Origin: Pseudomonadota bacterium
GTDB lineage: Bacteria > Pseudomonadota > Gammaproteobacteria > Burkholderiales > Burkholderiaceae_C
Assembly: GCA_023387335.1 (NCBI GenBank)
Contig: JAEWIF010000026.1
Span: forward strand, 1-64,000
Direction of reading: 5' to 3'
Length of the DNA stretch: 64,000 bases
Part shown: piece after piece, positions 1 through 8,147 of the stretch
Position numbering within the stretch: position 1 is the stretch's first letter
Layout of the letters: every line of letters begins with the position of its first letter
Notes under the pieces: model-generated
Databases searched by the model: none
Seen by the model: the letters and a program-made list of their open reading frames with translations, nothing else
Told to the model about the DNA's origin: nothing
Program-made: the position numbers and the translations under genes

Positions 1-240
<240 letters not shown>

Positions 241-270
241 GCGCCGAAGGCTGAAACGGTTGCGCTCGGC

Positions 271-1038
271 ATGGCCAGCCCGCACACTTGGGCGACCATG
301 ACCGAGCGCATTGCCATGCACCAGCAGGATTTCGATTCGGCCGCCGTCCGCGGCCTGCGCGAGGACCTTGCGCTCGCGCTGCGCGCCGCGGCCCACCACG
401 GCCTCGCCGAAGGCGTCTGCAACCACTTCAGCCTGGAGCTGCCCGACCGTTCGGGCCGCTTCCTGCTCAACCCGCGCGGGCTGCTCTGGCAGGAGGTGCG
501 CGCCGACGACATCGTCATGATCGACGAGCAGGGCAGGAAGCTCGCGGGACGCCACGAGGTCGAGCCCACGGCGATGTTCATCCATGCCGCGGTGCATCGC
601 ATCGCGCGCAAGGCCTGCGTGCTGCACACGCACATGCCTTACGCGACCGCGCTCACGCTCACGTCCGACCGCGGGCTCGACACCACGCTGTCGCAGAACG
701 CGATGCGCTACCACGGCCGCGTGGCCGTCGACCGCCGCTACAACGGCCTGGCGCTGGACGAGCGCGAGGGCGAGCGCATCGCGCACGCGATGGAAGGCCG
801 CGACGTCGCTTTCCTGGCCAACCATGGCGTGATCGTCTGCGGCGATCGCGTCGACTACGCGTACGACGACCTCTACTACCTGGAGCGCGCTTGCCTGCAC
901 CAGGTGATCGCGCAGTCCAGCGGCCGGCCGCTCGCGCCCGTCGCCGACGCCGGACTGGTGCAGCGCACGGCCGCGCAGATCCAGGGCGAGCGGCTGCAGT
1001 CCGAGCTGTTCTTCGAAGCCCTGCGCCGCGTGCTTTGA
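271..1038 (+). CDS. Class II aldolase/adducin-family protein
   Basis: A protein of up to 255 residues of the class II (metal-dependent) aldolase/adducin family, whose members cleave or epimerise sugar phosphates and related hydroxy acids in the cytoplasm. The N-terminal substrate loop reads Gly-Leu-Ala-Glu-Gly-Val-Cys-Asn-His-Phe-Ser. The metal site is visible as His-Thr-His (LHTHMPYATAL, about residue 113) and a later Asn-His-Gly (LANHGVIV, about residue 188). The closing Glu-Arg-Ala segment is also typical. No clear ribosome binding site decides between ATG at 271, 298 and 316. The substrate cannot be told from sequence alone, and the gene does not look part of an operon. Confidence 0.85.
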   Translation: MASPHTWATMTERIAMHQQDFDSAAVRGLREDLALALRAAAHHGLAEGVCNHFSLELPDRSGRFLLNPRGLLWQEVRADDIVMIDEQGRKLAGRHEVEPTAMFIHAAVHRIARKACVLHTHMPYATALTLTSDRGLDTTLSQNAMRYHGRVAVDRRYNGLALDEREGERIAHAMEGRDVAFLANHGVIVCGDRVDYAYDDLYYLERACLHQVIAQSSGRPLAPVADAGLVQRTAAQIQGERLQSELFFEALRRVL

Positions 1039-1097
1039 TGTACCGATGAGTTGCGATCGCCCTTGATGGGCTCGCGAAGCGGTTAAATTAAGCGCGG

Positions 1098-1113
1098 CCG
1101 CAGAACTCTGCGG
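1098..1113. other. Short inverted repeat in the class II aldolase-otsA intergenic region
   Basis: CCGCAG-AACT-CTGCGG, a perfect 6-bp stem with a 4-nt loop, lies 60 bp after the class II aldolase stop. No T-tract follows, so a terminator role is only possible. The rest of the 1039-1207 gap shows no gene. Confidence 0.3.
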
Positions 1114-1140
1114 TTCCCCGGCGGTCCAAGACGGATCGCG

Positions 1141-1157
1141 GGCCTGCGTTGCAGGCC
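1141..1157. terminator. Candidate hairpin upstream of otsA
   Basis: GGCCTGC-GTT-GCAGGCC is a perfect 7-bp stem with a 3-nt loop, followed only by TTC. It may be a weak terminator or a leader hairpin of otsA, which starts at 1208. It is seen directly; the function is inferred. Confidence 0.35.
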
Positions 1158-1207
1158 TTCACCACGTGCAGCTCCCGCGGAGCAAGGTGCGCCACCGACA
1201 CCCATCG

Positions 1208-3475
1208 ATGAAAGCCTTCAATCTCCAGCTTCGTTTCCTCGTTCCCTTGATCGTGGTCCTGACGGCGGCCGCCTATTTCGCGCTGCCGCTCATGGACAGC
1301 CTCACGCTGCGCTGGTTCGCGCGTGACATGAACATGCGAGGCAGCCTGATGGCCAACACGCTGTCGGAGTCCATCGCCGAGGCGCTCGAAGATCCCAAGG
1401 GTCGCAAGCTGCAGCACCTGTTCAACCGCGCCACCGAAGACGAGCGCATGGTGGCCATGGGGTGGTGTTCCACCACCGGCCAGCTGCTCACCCGCACGGC
1501 CAGCTACCCCAAGGAACTGACCTGCGCCGAAGCCGAGCGCCTGGGCGCGGAGGTCAATCCGCGCCTGCGCGTGCAGGGCGGTCCGGTGCACGTCAGCACG
1601 CACGCGGTCACGGCCGAGTCGGGGCCGGTGGGGCAGCTCGTGCTGCTGCACGACCTGAGCTTCATCGACCGGCGCAGCCAGGATACGCGCCGCTACCTGA
1701 TCGCGCTGCTCGCCGGCGTGGGCGTGATCATCGCGCTCGTCACCATGGCGGTCGCGCAGCTCAGCTGGCGCGGCTGGGTGAAAGGCACCCGTGCGCTGCT
1801 GCGCGGCGAAGGCCTGGTGCGACCGCTCGGCGGCGGCGCGCCCGAGCTCGAACCGGTGGCGCAGGAGCTGCGCGCGCGCCTGCGCGACCTGGAGGACGAG
1901 TACCGCCGCTATCAAGGCCACGAAGCGGGCTGGGACGCGCCGCGACTGCAATCGCTGCTGCGCTCGCAGTTGCGCGGCGACCAGGTCATCGTGGTCTCCA
2001 ATCGCGAGCCCTACATCCACGAGCGCGGCGAGGACGGCCGCGTGTTCGTGCGCCGGCCGGCCAGCGGCCTGGTCACGGCCGTCGAGCCGGTGATGCGCGC
2101 CTGCTCGGGCACCTGGATCGCCCACGGCAGCGGCACCGCCGACCGCAACGCGGTGGACCGGCACGACCGCGTAGCGCTGCCGCCCGGCCATGAGGAATAC
2201 CAGCTGCGCCGCGTCTGGCTCACGCCGGAGGAAGAGCAGGGCTACTACTACGGCTTCGCCAACGAAGGCATGTGGCCGCTGTGCCACGTGGCCCACGTGC
2301 GGCCGGTGTTCCGCGAATCCGATTGGCAGTACTACCGCATGATCAACCAGCGCTTCGCCGACGCGGTGGTCGCCGAAGCGCGCGGCGAAGACCCGGTGGT
2401 GCTGGTGCAGGACTACCACTTCGCGCTGCTGCCGGCCATGGTTCGCGCCAAGTTGCCGCGCGCCACCATCCTGACCTTCTGGCACATCCCCTGGCCCAAC
2501 CCCGAGTCGTTCGGCATCTGCCCCTGGCGCCAGGAGATCCTGGAGGGCCTGCTGGGCAGCACCATCATGGGCTTCCACACGCGCTTCCACTGCAAGAACT
2601 TCATCGAGGCGGTCGACCGCTACCTCGAGGCGCGCATCGAGCACGAGCACTCGACCATCTCGCACAAGGGCGACCAGACCTTCATCGAGAGCTACCCCAT
2701 CTCGATCGAGTGGCCCACGCGCGCCACGATGACCGAGTGGCCGTCACCCGCCGAAGCCCGCCGCCAGGTGTGCGAGCTGCACGACATCCCGGGCCACCAC
2801 CGCATCGCCGTGGGCGTGGACCGCTTCGACTACACGAAGGGCATCCTGGAGCGCCTGTACGCCGTGGAGCGCCTGCTGGAAAAGCGCCCCGAGTGGCGCG
2901 GCCGGTTCACCTTCGTGCAGGTGGCCGCGCCCACGCGCGCGGCGCTGGAGGAGTACCAGGCCTTCGCGCAGCGCATCGAGCAGGTCACCAAGCGCATCAA
3001 CCAGCGCTTCGCCAGCGGCGGCCACGACGTGGTGCGGCTGCTCGCGCAGCACCACGAGCACGAGCAGGTCAACCGCCTGTACCGCGCCGCCGACGTGTGC
3101 CTGGTCACCAGCCTCCACGACGGCATGAACCTGGTGTGCAAGGAGTTCGTGGCCGCGCGCGACGACGAGCAGGGCGTGCTGGTGCTCAGCCGCTTCGCGG
3201 GCGCCGCGCGCGACATGCCCGAGGCGCTGATCGTCAACCCGTACCACGTCGAGGAAGTCGCCGACGCCATCCACCGCTCGCTGACCATGCCGCCCGCCGA
3301 ACAGCGCGAACGCATGGCCAACCTGCGCAGCACGGTGCGCGAGTTCAACGTCTACCGCTGGGCGGGCAGGATGCTCAGCGACGCGGCGCGCTGGCGCCTG
3401 CGCGAGCGCATCTCCGAGCGCGTGCAGCGGCACGGCCTGATCGACCTGGAGCGGCGCAAGGCGGCGAACGAGTAG
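1208..3475 (+). CDS. otsA: Membrane-anchored trehalose-6-phosphate synthase (GT20)
   Basis: A 755-residue protein that should transfer glucose from a nucleotide sugar to glucose-6-phosphate, forming trehalose-6-phosphate. ATG 1208 is chosen because the membrane segment follows at once (FLVPLIVVLTAAAYFALPL, residues 10-28). An extracytoplasmic loop of ~130 residues, a second membrane segment (residues 163-184) and a helical linker (190-250) precede the GT20 domain, which starts near residue 258. GT-B signatures are present: VQDYHFALLP, FWHIPWPNPE, GVDRFDYTKGI and SLHDGMNLVCKEFVAAR. Ordinary OtsA is soluble and ~450-500 residues, so the sensor-like N-terminal half is additional. No trehalose-6-phosphate phosphatase gene (otsB) is adjacent. 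Confidence 0.88.
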   Translation: MKAFNLQLRFLVPLIVVLTAAAYFALPLMDSLTLRWFARDMNMRGSLMANTLSESIAEALEDPKGRKLQHLFNRATEDERMVAMGWCSTTGQLLTRTASYPKELTCAEAERLGAEVNPRLRVQGGPVHVSTHAVTAESGPVGQLVLLHDLSFIDRRSQDTRRYLIALLAGVGVIIALVTMAVAQLSWRGWVKGTRALLRGEGLVRPLGGGAPELEPVAQELRARLRDLEDEYRRYQGHEAGWDAPRLQSLLRSQLRGDQVIVVSNREPYIHERGEDGRVFVRRPASGLVTAVEPVMRACSGTWIAHGSGTADRNAVDRHDRVALPPGHEEYQLRRVWLTPEEEQGYYYGFANEGMWPLCHVAHVRPVFRESDWQYYRMINQRFADAVVAEARGEDPVVLVQDYHFALLPAMVRAKLPRATILTFWHIPWPNPESFGICPWRQEILEGLLGSTIMGFHTRFHCKNFIEAVDRYLEARIEHEHSTISHKGDQTFIESYPISIEWPTRATMTEWPSPAEARRQVCELHDIPGHHRIAVGVDRFDYTKGILERLYAVERLLEKRPEWRGRFTFVQVAAPTRAALEEYQAFAQRIEQVTKRINQRFASGGHDVVRLLAQHHEHEQVNRLYRAADVCLVTSLHDGMNLVCKEFVAARDDEQGVLVLSRFAGAARDMPEALIVNPYHVEEVADAIHRSLTMPPAEQRERMANLRSTVREFNVYRWAGRMLSDAARWRLRERISERVQRHGLIDLERRKAANE

Positions 3476-3485
3476 GTTCCGGGGG

Positions 3486-3998
3486 ATGGCCCGCAACATC
3501 GAGATCAAGGCCCGCATCGGGAGCGTGCAGGCGCTGGTGCCCAAGGCCGCGGCGCTCGCGACCGAGGGACCGATCGAGATCCTCCAGGACGACACCTTCT
3601 TCCGCTGCGCCAACGGCCGGCTGAAGCTGCGCGCGTTCTCGGCGACATCGGGCGAGTTGATCTTCTACCGGCGCCCGGACCAGCAGGGCCCCAAGGAATC
3701 GTTCTACCTGCGCTCGCCGACCCCCGAGCCGGACACGCTGCGCGAATCGCTCACGCTGGCCTATGGAGCGGCGGGGCGCGTTCGCAAGCACCGCACGCTG
3801 TTCCTCGCGGGCCGCACGCGCATCCACCTCGATCGCGTGGAAGGGCTGGGCGATTTCCTGGAACTGGAAGTCGTGCTCGGGGAGAACGAGGCTTCGGACG
3901 CGGGCGTGCGCGAGGCGCACGAACTGATGGCGGCGCTGGGCGTCGAGCCTGGTCAGCTCATCGACGGCGCGTACGTCGACCTGCTCGCCCGCGGTTGA
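3486..3998 (+). CDS. CYTH-domain protein (class IV adenylate cyclase / thiamine-triphosphatase-like)
   Basis: A 170-residue protein that opens with the CYTH signature ExExK (Asn-Ile-Glu-Ile-Lys-Ala-Arg, residues 4-10). Alternating charged strands such as LKLRAF, LIFYRRP, RKHRTLFL, TRIHLDRVEGLGDFLELEVV and a C-terminal YVDLL follow, as expected for a beta-tunnel phosphohydrolase or cyclase that binds triphosphates with two metals. It starts 10 bp after otsA on the same strand, so the two may be cotranscribed. The family includes CyaB-type adenylate cyclases and tripolyphosphatases; sequence alone does not choose. A palindromic repeat begins 2 bp after the stop. Confidence 0.82.
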   Translation: MARNIEIKARIGSVQALVPKAAALATEGPIEILQDDTFFRCANGRLKLRAFSATSGELIFYRRPDQQGPKESFYLRSPTPEPDTLRESLTLAYGAAGRVRKHRTLFLAGRTRIHLDRVEGLGDFLELEVVLGENEASDAGVREAHELMAALGVEPGQLIDGAYVDLLARG

Positions 3999-4000
3999 TC

Positions 4001-4089
4001 CGTCATCCCCGCGGAGGCGGGGATCCAGTGCTTCCTTGCGAGCGCCGAAGAAGACGGGGGGTCTGGATTCCCGCCTCCGCGGGAATGAC
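4001..4089. repeat. Palindromic repeat, copy 1 of 3
   Basis: An 89-bp element with inverted ends. The left arm CGTCATCCCCGCGGAGGCGG mirrors a right arm that ends GCCTCCGCGGGAATGACA, and each arm also contains its own small hairpin (CCCCGC..GCGGGG). The centre carries CTTCCT. It fills the 97-bp gap between the convergent CYTH and TolC genes. Closely related copies lie at 13216 and 46305, also between convergent genes. The sequence type (GTCATTCCCGCG-AGGCGGGAATCC) is a widespread proteobacterial dispersed repeat resembling neisserial dRS3. Confidence 0.9.
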
Positions 4090-4095
4090 AGCTGA

Positions 4096-5421
4096 TTACT
4101 TCGCCACCAGCGCGTTCAACCGCGCCAGGTCCTCCGGAACCAGCGTGCCGTTGGCCTGCCGCAGGCGCAGCTGGCCGAGCAGCACGTTGTAGCGGGCCTG
4201 CGCCAGGTCGCGCTTGGTCTGGAACAGCTGGCTCTGGGCGTTCAGCACGTCGATGTTGATGCGCACGCCGACCTGGTAGCCCAGGCGGTTGGCATCCAGC
4301 GCGAGCTGGCTCGAAGCCTCGGCGGCCTCCAGCGCGCGCACCTGGCCCTGGCCGGAGAGGACGCCGAAGTACGCCGTGCGGGTGGCCTGCGCGACGTTGC
4401 GGCGCGCGGCTTCCAGGTCGGCGCGGGCGCGCTCTTCCAGGGACAGCGTCTCGCGGATGCGGTTCTGCGTGGAGAAGCCGGCGAACAGCGGCAGGTTGAA
4501 CGTGACGCCGACCTGGCCGACGTTGCTGCGGCTGTCCACGACGGTCGTCGCGCTGCCGTTGACGTTGCGCTGGATGCCGTAGCTGGCCGTCAGGTCCAGC
4601 GTGGGCTTGTGGCCGGCCTTGGCCTTCTCGGTCTCCCACTCGGCGATGTCGAGGGTCGTCCTGGCCTGCTGGATGACGGGACTGGCCGCCTCGCCCTGCG
4701 ACACCCACGCGTCGGGGCTGGCCGGATCGGGCGGGGGCACGTTCAGCGGCGCGGCCAGCGGGACGGGCGACGAGCCCGTGAGGCCGGTCAGCGTGTCCAG
4801 CGCGAGCTTGCGCACGCGCAGGTCGTTCTCGGCCTGGATCTCCTGCGCGGTGACCAGGTCGAAGCGCGCCTGCGCCTCGCGCGTGTCGGTGATGGTGGCG
4901 GTGCCGACCTCGAAGTTGCGCTTGGCCGAGGCCAGCTGCTCGGACACCGCCGACTTCTGCGCGCCCACGAAGGCCAGCGTGTCCTGCGCGGCCAGCACGT
5001 CGAAGTAGGCCTGGCTGACCCGCACGATCAGGTCCTGGCTGGCGGCGGTGAGCTGCGCCTTGGCCAGTTCCGCCTGCAGCTTGCCCTGCTCCCAGGTGGC
5101 CCAGTTGGCCGGCCGGTACAGCGGCTGCTGGGCGGCCAGCGTGGCCGTCTGGGTGCCGAAGTTGCGGTCGGTGGCGGGGTTGGTGTTCTCGAAGTCCGAG
5201 CGGCCGATGGTGGAAGACAGGTTGGCCGTGGGCAGGACGCCCGCGCGGGCCTGCTCGGCGCGGGCCAGGTTGGCGTCGTACTGGGCGCGGGCCGCCTGCC
5301 AGACGGCGTCGTTGGCGCGCGCCGCCTCGTACAGCTGCAGAAGGCTTTGCGCGCCGGCGGGGGCGGCGGCCAGCGCCGCTCCGAGGGCCATGACCAGGGG
5401 AAGAAGCCGAGGGGATGTCAT
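4096..5421 (-). CDS. tolC: TolC-family outer-membrane efflux channel protein
   Basis: A 441-residue type I secretion/efflux channel. ATG at 5421 is preferred over the upstream in-frame start at 5466 because AAGGACG precedes it and the signal peptide then begins properly (MTSPRLLPLVMALGAALAAAPAGAQ cleaved after Ala-Gly-Ala). The mature part has the two internally repeated outer-membrane-efflux domains, with the typical opening LLQLYEAARANDAVWQAARAQ, long heptad-rich helices, and a second-half marker near NLPLFAGFSTQNRIRETLS. Three trimerised copies would form the periplasmic tunnel. It lies downstream of the Pcm-like and rhodanese genes in one direction. A separate NodT-type channel belongs to the RND operon at 54.6 kb. 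Confidence 0.92.
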   Translation of the reverse strand: MTSPRLLPLVMALGAALAAAPAGAQSLLQLYEAARANDAVWQAARAQYDANLARAEQARAGVLPTANLSSTIGRSDFENTNPATDRNFGTQTATLAAQQPLYRPANWATWEQGKLQAELAKAQLTAASQDLIVRVSQAYFDVLAAQDTLAFVGAQKSAVSEQLASAKRNFEVGTATITDTREAQARFDLVTAQEIQAENDLRVRKLALDTLTGLTGSSPVPLAAPLNVPPPDPASPDAWVSQGEAASPVIQQARTTLDIAEWETEKAKAGHKPTLDLTASYGIQRNVNGSATTVVDSRSNVGQVGVTFNLPLFAGFSTQNRIRETLSLEERARADLEAARRNVAQATRTAYFGVLSGQGQVRALEAAEASSQLALDANRLGYQVGVRINIDVLNAQSQLFQTKRDLAQARYNVLLGQLRLRQANGTLVPEDLARLNALVAK

Positions 5422-5465
5422 TCGTGCGTCCTTGCTCTTTCTGCTCATGGCCAGTGCGAAGGTCA

Positions 5466-5801
5466 TCAGTATCGCGGAACCGAGGGGTCGCGTTCACGCG
5501 ACCAGGCGTCGATGCCGCCGGCCAGGTTGGCCAGCTTCGAATAACCGTTGTGCGCGAGAAACATGGCGACGCGCTGGCTGCGGCCGCCGTGGTGGCAAAG
5601 GCAAGCGATCGGCTGGTCGGGATCGAGCTCGGCGAGCCGCGCCGGGATCTCGTTCATCGGGATCGCGACCAGCTCGAAGCCTTGCGGCTGCACGCTGGCG
5701 GCGCGCAGCTCCGGCACCTCGCGCACGTCCAGCACCACGCCGTTGCCGCCCTGCGCGGCGATCCAGGCTTCGAGGTCTTGGGGGCGGACCTGGTCGATCA
5801 T
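5466..5801 (-). CDS. Rhodanese-domain protein (single domain)
   Basis: A 111-residue single-domain sulfurtransferase. The structural landmarks are VVLDVRE near residue 22 and the active-site loop Cys-His-His-Gly-Gly-Arg-Ser (CLCHHGGRSQRVA), where the cysteine would carry the persulfide, followed by LAGGIDAWS. It starts 2 bp after the Pcm-like gene stop and ends 44 bp before tolC, so the three genes probably share a transcript. The physiological sulfur acceptor is unknown. Confidence 0.92.
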   Translation of the reverse strand: MIDQVRPQDLEAWIAAQGGNGVVLDVREVPELRAASVQPQGFELVAIPMNEIPARLAELDPDQPIACLCHHGGRSQRVAMFLAHNGYSKLANLAGGIDAWSRERDPSVPRY

Positions 5802-5803
5802 GC

Positions 5804-6493
5804 TCAGAACTGGAAGCGCGAACGCTGGGGGAAATTCAAGAGGCGCGGCGCCACCGTGTCCCAGGGCTGCGCCGTGGTGTAGTGGGTCTCGCCGGTGCGG
5901 GTGATGAAGTTGGCGCGCATCACGGGCTCGTCGCCCACGATGGTGGCCAGGCGGCCGCCGATCTTCAGCTGCTTGAGCAGGGCGTCGGGCACCTCGGCCA
6001 CCGAGCCGCTGAGCAGGATGGCGTCGAACGGGCCTTCGGCCGCCAGGCCCTGGGCGCCGTCGGCCTGGCGCACCTCGGCGTTGCGCACGCCGGCGCGCTG
6101 CAGGTTGTCGCGGGCCATCTTCACCAGCTCGGGCTCGATCTCCAGCGAGATCACGCGCTGGGCGCGGCCGGCCATCAGGGCGGCCATGTAGCCGGAGCCG
6201 GCGCCCACCTCCAGCACCTTCTCGTGCGGCTGCAGCTTGAGGTCGTGCACCAGGCGGGCTTCCACCTTGGGCGCCAGCATGATCTGGCCGAGGCGCTGTG
6301 CGTCCTCGGGCGTGCCGCGCAGCGGGATCTCCATGTCCACGAAGGCCAGGCCGCGGTGCGCGGGCGGGACGAACTCCTCGCGGCGGAGCACGGACAGCAG
6401 GTCCAGGATCTGCGGGTCGAGCACGTCCCAGGGACGGATCTGCTGCTCGATCATGTTGAAGCGGAGTTGTTCGAGGGAGGGCTGCGGGATCAT
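5804..6493 (-). CDS. Protein-L-isoaspartate O-methyltransferase-like SAM-dependent methyltransferase
   Basis: A 229-residue Rossmann methyltransferase of the Pcm family. ATG 6493 gives the expected N-terminus (MIPQPSLEQLRFNMIEQQIRPW). The SAM-binding motif I is VLEVGAGSGYMAALMA, and motif II is FDAILLSGSV. In true Pcm enzymes the region after motif I helps recover L-isoaspartyl residues. This shorter variant, with EFVPPAHRGLAFVD replacing the usual segment, is commonly found next to TolC in Burkholderiales, so its real substrate may differ. It is 53 bp downstream of the TetR gene. Confidence 0.85.
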   Translation of the reverse strand: MIPQPSLEQLRFNMIEQQIRPWDVLDPQILDLLSVLRREEFVPPAHRGLAFVDMEIPLRGTPEDAQRLGQIMLAPKVEARLVHDLKLQPHEKVLEVGAGSGYMAALMAGRAQRVISLEIEPELVKMARDNLQRAGVRNAEVRQADGAQGLAAEGPFDAILLSGSVAEVPDALLKQLKIGGRLATIVGDEPVMRANFITRTGETHYTTAQPWDTVAPRLLNFPQRSRFQF

Positions 6494-6546
6494 GGTCGGG
6501 TCGGGGAGGAGGCGGGCTCGGAAAAATCGGGTCAAACCCCGAGATT

Positions 6547-7239
6547 CTAGGAGCCGGCCTGGGGGCGGACGCACAGGCCCATGAGCAGGGTCTCGCACTG
6601 CGACTGCACGTAGCGTTCCGGATCGAGCGGATAGTCCTGCGGCGCGCAGGCGCCCAGCGAGTGCTTCATCATCATCAGGAAGATCATGGGCGCGACCAGC
6701 GAGAACACCGCGTAGTCCAGGTCGAGCGGGCGGAACTCGCCGCTGTCCATGCCCCGCTGCAGGATGCGCCGGATCAGCAGCGTGCCGGGCCGGATCACCT
6801 CCTGCTGGTAGAAGGCCGCCAGCTCGGGGAAGTTGCGGGCCTCGCTGATCATCAGCTTGGTGATGCCGGAGGCGCGGGTGGCGCCGATCCGCTCCCACCA
6901 CACCTTCAGGCAGTAGCGCACCATGTCGGCGGCCGTGCCCTCGAACGCCTCGAACTCGTCGTTCCACTCGGCGAAGCGGCCGGAGATGTTCTCGCGCACC
7001 ACGGCCTTGAACAGCTCCTCCTTGCTCGGGAAGTAGAGGAACAGCGTGCCCTTGGAAACGCCGGCGCGCGCCGCGACTTCCTCGGCCCGGGTGGCCGCGA
7101 AGCCCTTCTCGACGAAGAGGTCCAGCGCCGCGTCCAGGAGCTCGCCGGGGCGGGCTTCCTTGCGCCGCTCGCGCTTGCCGCTGGGCGCTTCTTCCGCCAC
7201 CGCCGCTTGCCGTTTACCGATGAGTTTGTCCAGGGCCAT
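6547..7239 (-). CDS. TetR/AcrR-family transcriptional regulator
   Basis: A 230-residue repressor. A basic N-terminal arm (SGKRERRKEARPGELLDAALD) leads into the TetR helix-turn-helix (FVEKGFAATRAEEVAARAGVSKGTLFLYFPSKEELF, residues ~42-77). The C-terminal helical domain would bind a ligand and dimerise. A strong promoter and an imperfect palindrome sit immediately upstream (7243-7264), which suggests autoregulation. The methyltransferase/rhodanese/tolC genes follow in the same direction, so control of the efflux channel is a reasonable inference. The inducer is unknown. Confidence 0.92.
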   Translation of the reverse strand: MALDKLIGKRQAAVAEEAPSGKRERRKEARPGELLDAALDLFVEKGFAATRAEEVAARAGVSKGTLFLYFPSKEELFKAVVRENISGRFAEWNDEFEAFEGTAADMVRYCLKVWWERIGATRASGITKLMISEARNFPELAAFYQQEVIRPGTLLIRRILQRGMDSGEFRPLDLDYAVFSLVAPMIFLMMMKHSLGACAPQDYPLDPERYVQSQCETLLMGLCVRPQAGS

Positions 7240-7242
7240 GAG

Positions 7243-7264
7243 TTACTGACTGACTGGTTAGTAA
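7243..7264 (-). promoter_or_regulatory. Candidate TetR operator
   Basis: The 22-bp site has outer half-sites TTACT and AGTAA around ACTGACTGGTT, an imperfect dyad typical of TetR-family operators. It starts 3 bp upstream of the tetR ATG and overlaps the -10 element and the presumed transcription start. Bound repressor would therefore block its own gene. The dyad is seen directly; binding is inferred. Confidence 0.6.
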
Positions 7265-7292
7265 TATAGCTGCCGGCCGGAGGAAGCGTCAA
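7263..7292 (-). promoter_or_regulatory. Predicted sigma-70 promoter of the tetR gene
   Basis: On the minus strand a -35 element TTGACG (7292-7287) and a -10 element TATATT (7268-7263) are separated by 18 bp. The predicted start near 7256 gives a leader of only ~17 nt with no Shine-Dalgarno sequence. The promoter lies between the ydcF-family stop codon and tetR. Confidence 0.6.
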
Positions 7293-7301
7293 GCCGACCG
7301 C

Positions 7302-8063
7302 TCATGGCCTGGCGACCCAGAGGCCCAAGGCCTCGCGCAGCACGTGCCGCGACAGGCCCAGGCCTTCGCCGGAGGGCAGCCATTCGATCAAGGGGCGGTT
7401 CCTGGGCACCGGGAACCCCGTGGGTGCCGGCACCACCTCGAACCCGGCGCGCCCGAACTCCAGCACCGACCGCGGCATGTGCCAGGCGTCGGTGACCAGC
7501 GCGATGCGGTTCACGCCGTCGGCCGCCAGCAACTTGCGCAGCTCGCGGGCGTTCTCGATCGTGTCGCGCGAGCGCGAATCGCTCCAGCGCAGGCGCACGC
7601 CGAACTCCTGCAGCGTGCGCTCGGCGGTCTGCGCCTCGGGCGGGTTCTCGGTGCCGCTGGACGACCACCCGACGCCGCCGCCGAAAGCCAGCGGCTTGCC
7701 GCTGCGCCGCGCCAGCGTCGCGCCGTAGCGCAGCCGCCGTAGCGTGAAGGTGGAGGGCTGCGCCACGCCGTATTCCGGCGCCTGCGCCTCGACGCCGCCG
7801 CCAAGCACCACGATGGCCTGCACGCGCGCCAGTTGGTCGGGCCGCACCGGTTCCATCGGCGGCAGCAGCGACTGCGCCAGCCACACGGCCACCGCATGGC
7901 AGCTGAGGAACCACAGGCCCACGACGGCCAGCGTCGCCACCGCGAGTCCGGTGCGCAGCCGGCGCCGCGCTACCAGTAGCAGGCCGAGCAGGGCGAGCAG
8001 CAAGGGCCCCGCCGGCGGCATCACCAGCGCGGCGAGGATCGGCTTGAGTTCACCCGGCAGCAT
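7302..8063 (-). CDS. YdcF/DUF218-family inner-membrane protein
   Basis: A 253-residue protein starting at ATG 8063, where the membrane segments begin at once (MLPGELKPILAALVMPP...). Two N-terminal transmembrane helices (about residues 8-33 and 38-60) anchor a DUF218 domain. Its hallmarks are all present: IVVLGGGV, the RSRDTIENA strand-helix motif and LVTDAWHMPRS. Related proteins (ElyC, SanA, YdcF) act in envelope integrity or undecaprenyl-phosphate metabolism, but the exact activity is not established. It lies upstream of tetR on the same strand. Confidence 0.88.
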   Translation of the reverse strand: MLPGELKPILAALVMPPAGPLLLALLGLLLVARRRLRTGLAVATLAVVGLWFLSCHAVAVWLAQSLLPPMEPVRPDQLARVQAIVVLGGGVEAQAPEYGVAQPSTFTLRRLRYGATLARRSGKPLAFGGGVGWSSSGTENPPEAQTAERTLQEFGVRLRWSDSRSRDTIENARELRKLLAADGVNRIALVTDAWHMPRSVLEFGRAGFEVVPAPTGFPVPRNRPLIEWLPSGEGLGLSRHVLREALGLWVARP

Positions 8064-8147
8064 GGCCGCGATGCTACTGCCCCGTTGGCATGCCACTCCC
8101 TACCGTGCGCGGCGCGCTAAAGTCGCGGGCTCTATGTGGAGCCTGCA

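Noticed and set aside
3953..4100. Protein-like reading through the palindromic repeat (HSRGGGNPD...HWIPASAGMT)
   Set aside because: This is the usual spurious translation of this repeat family, not a conserved peptide.
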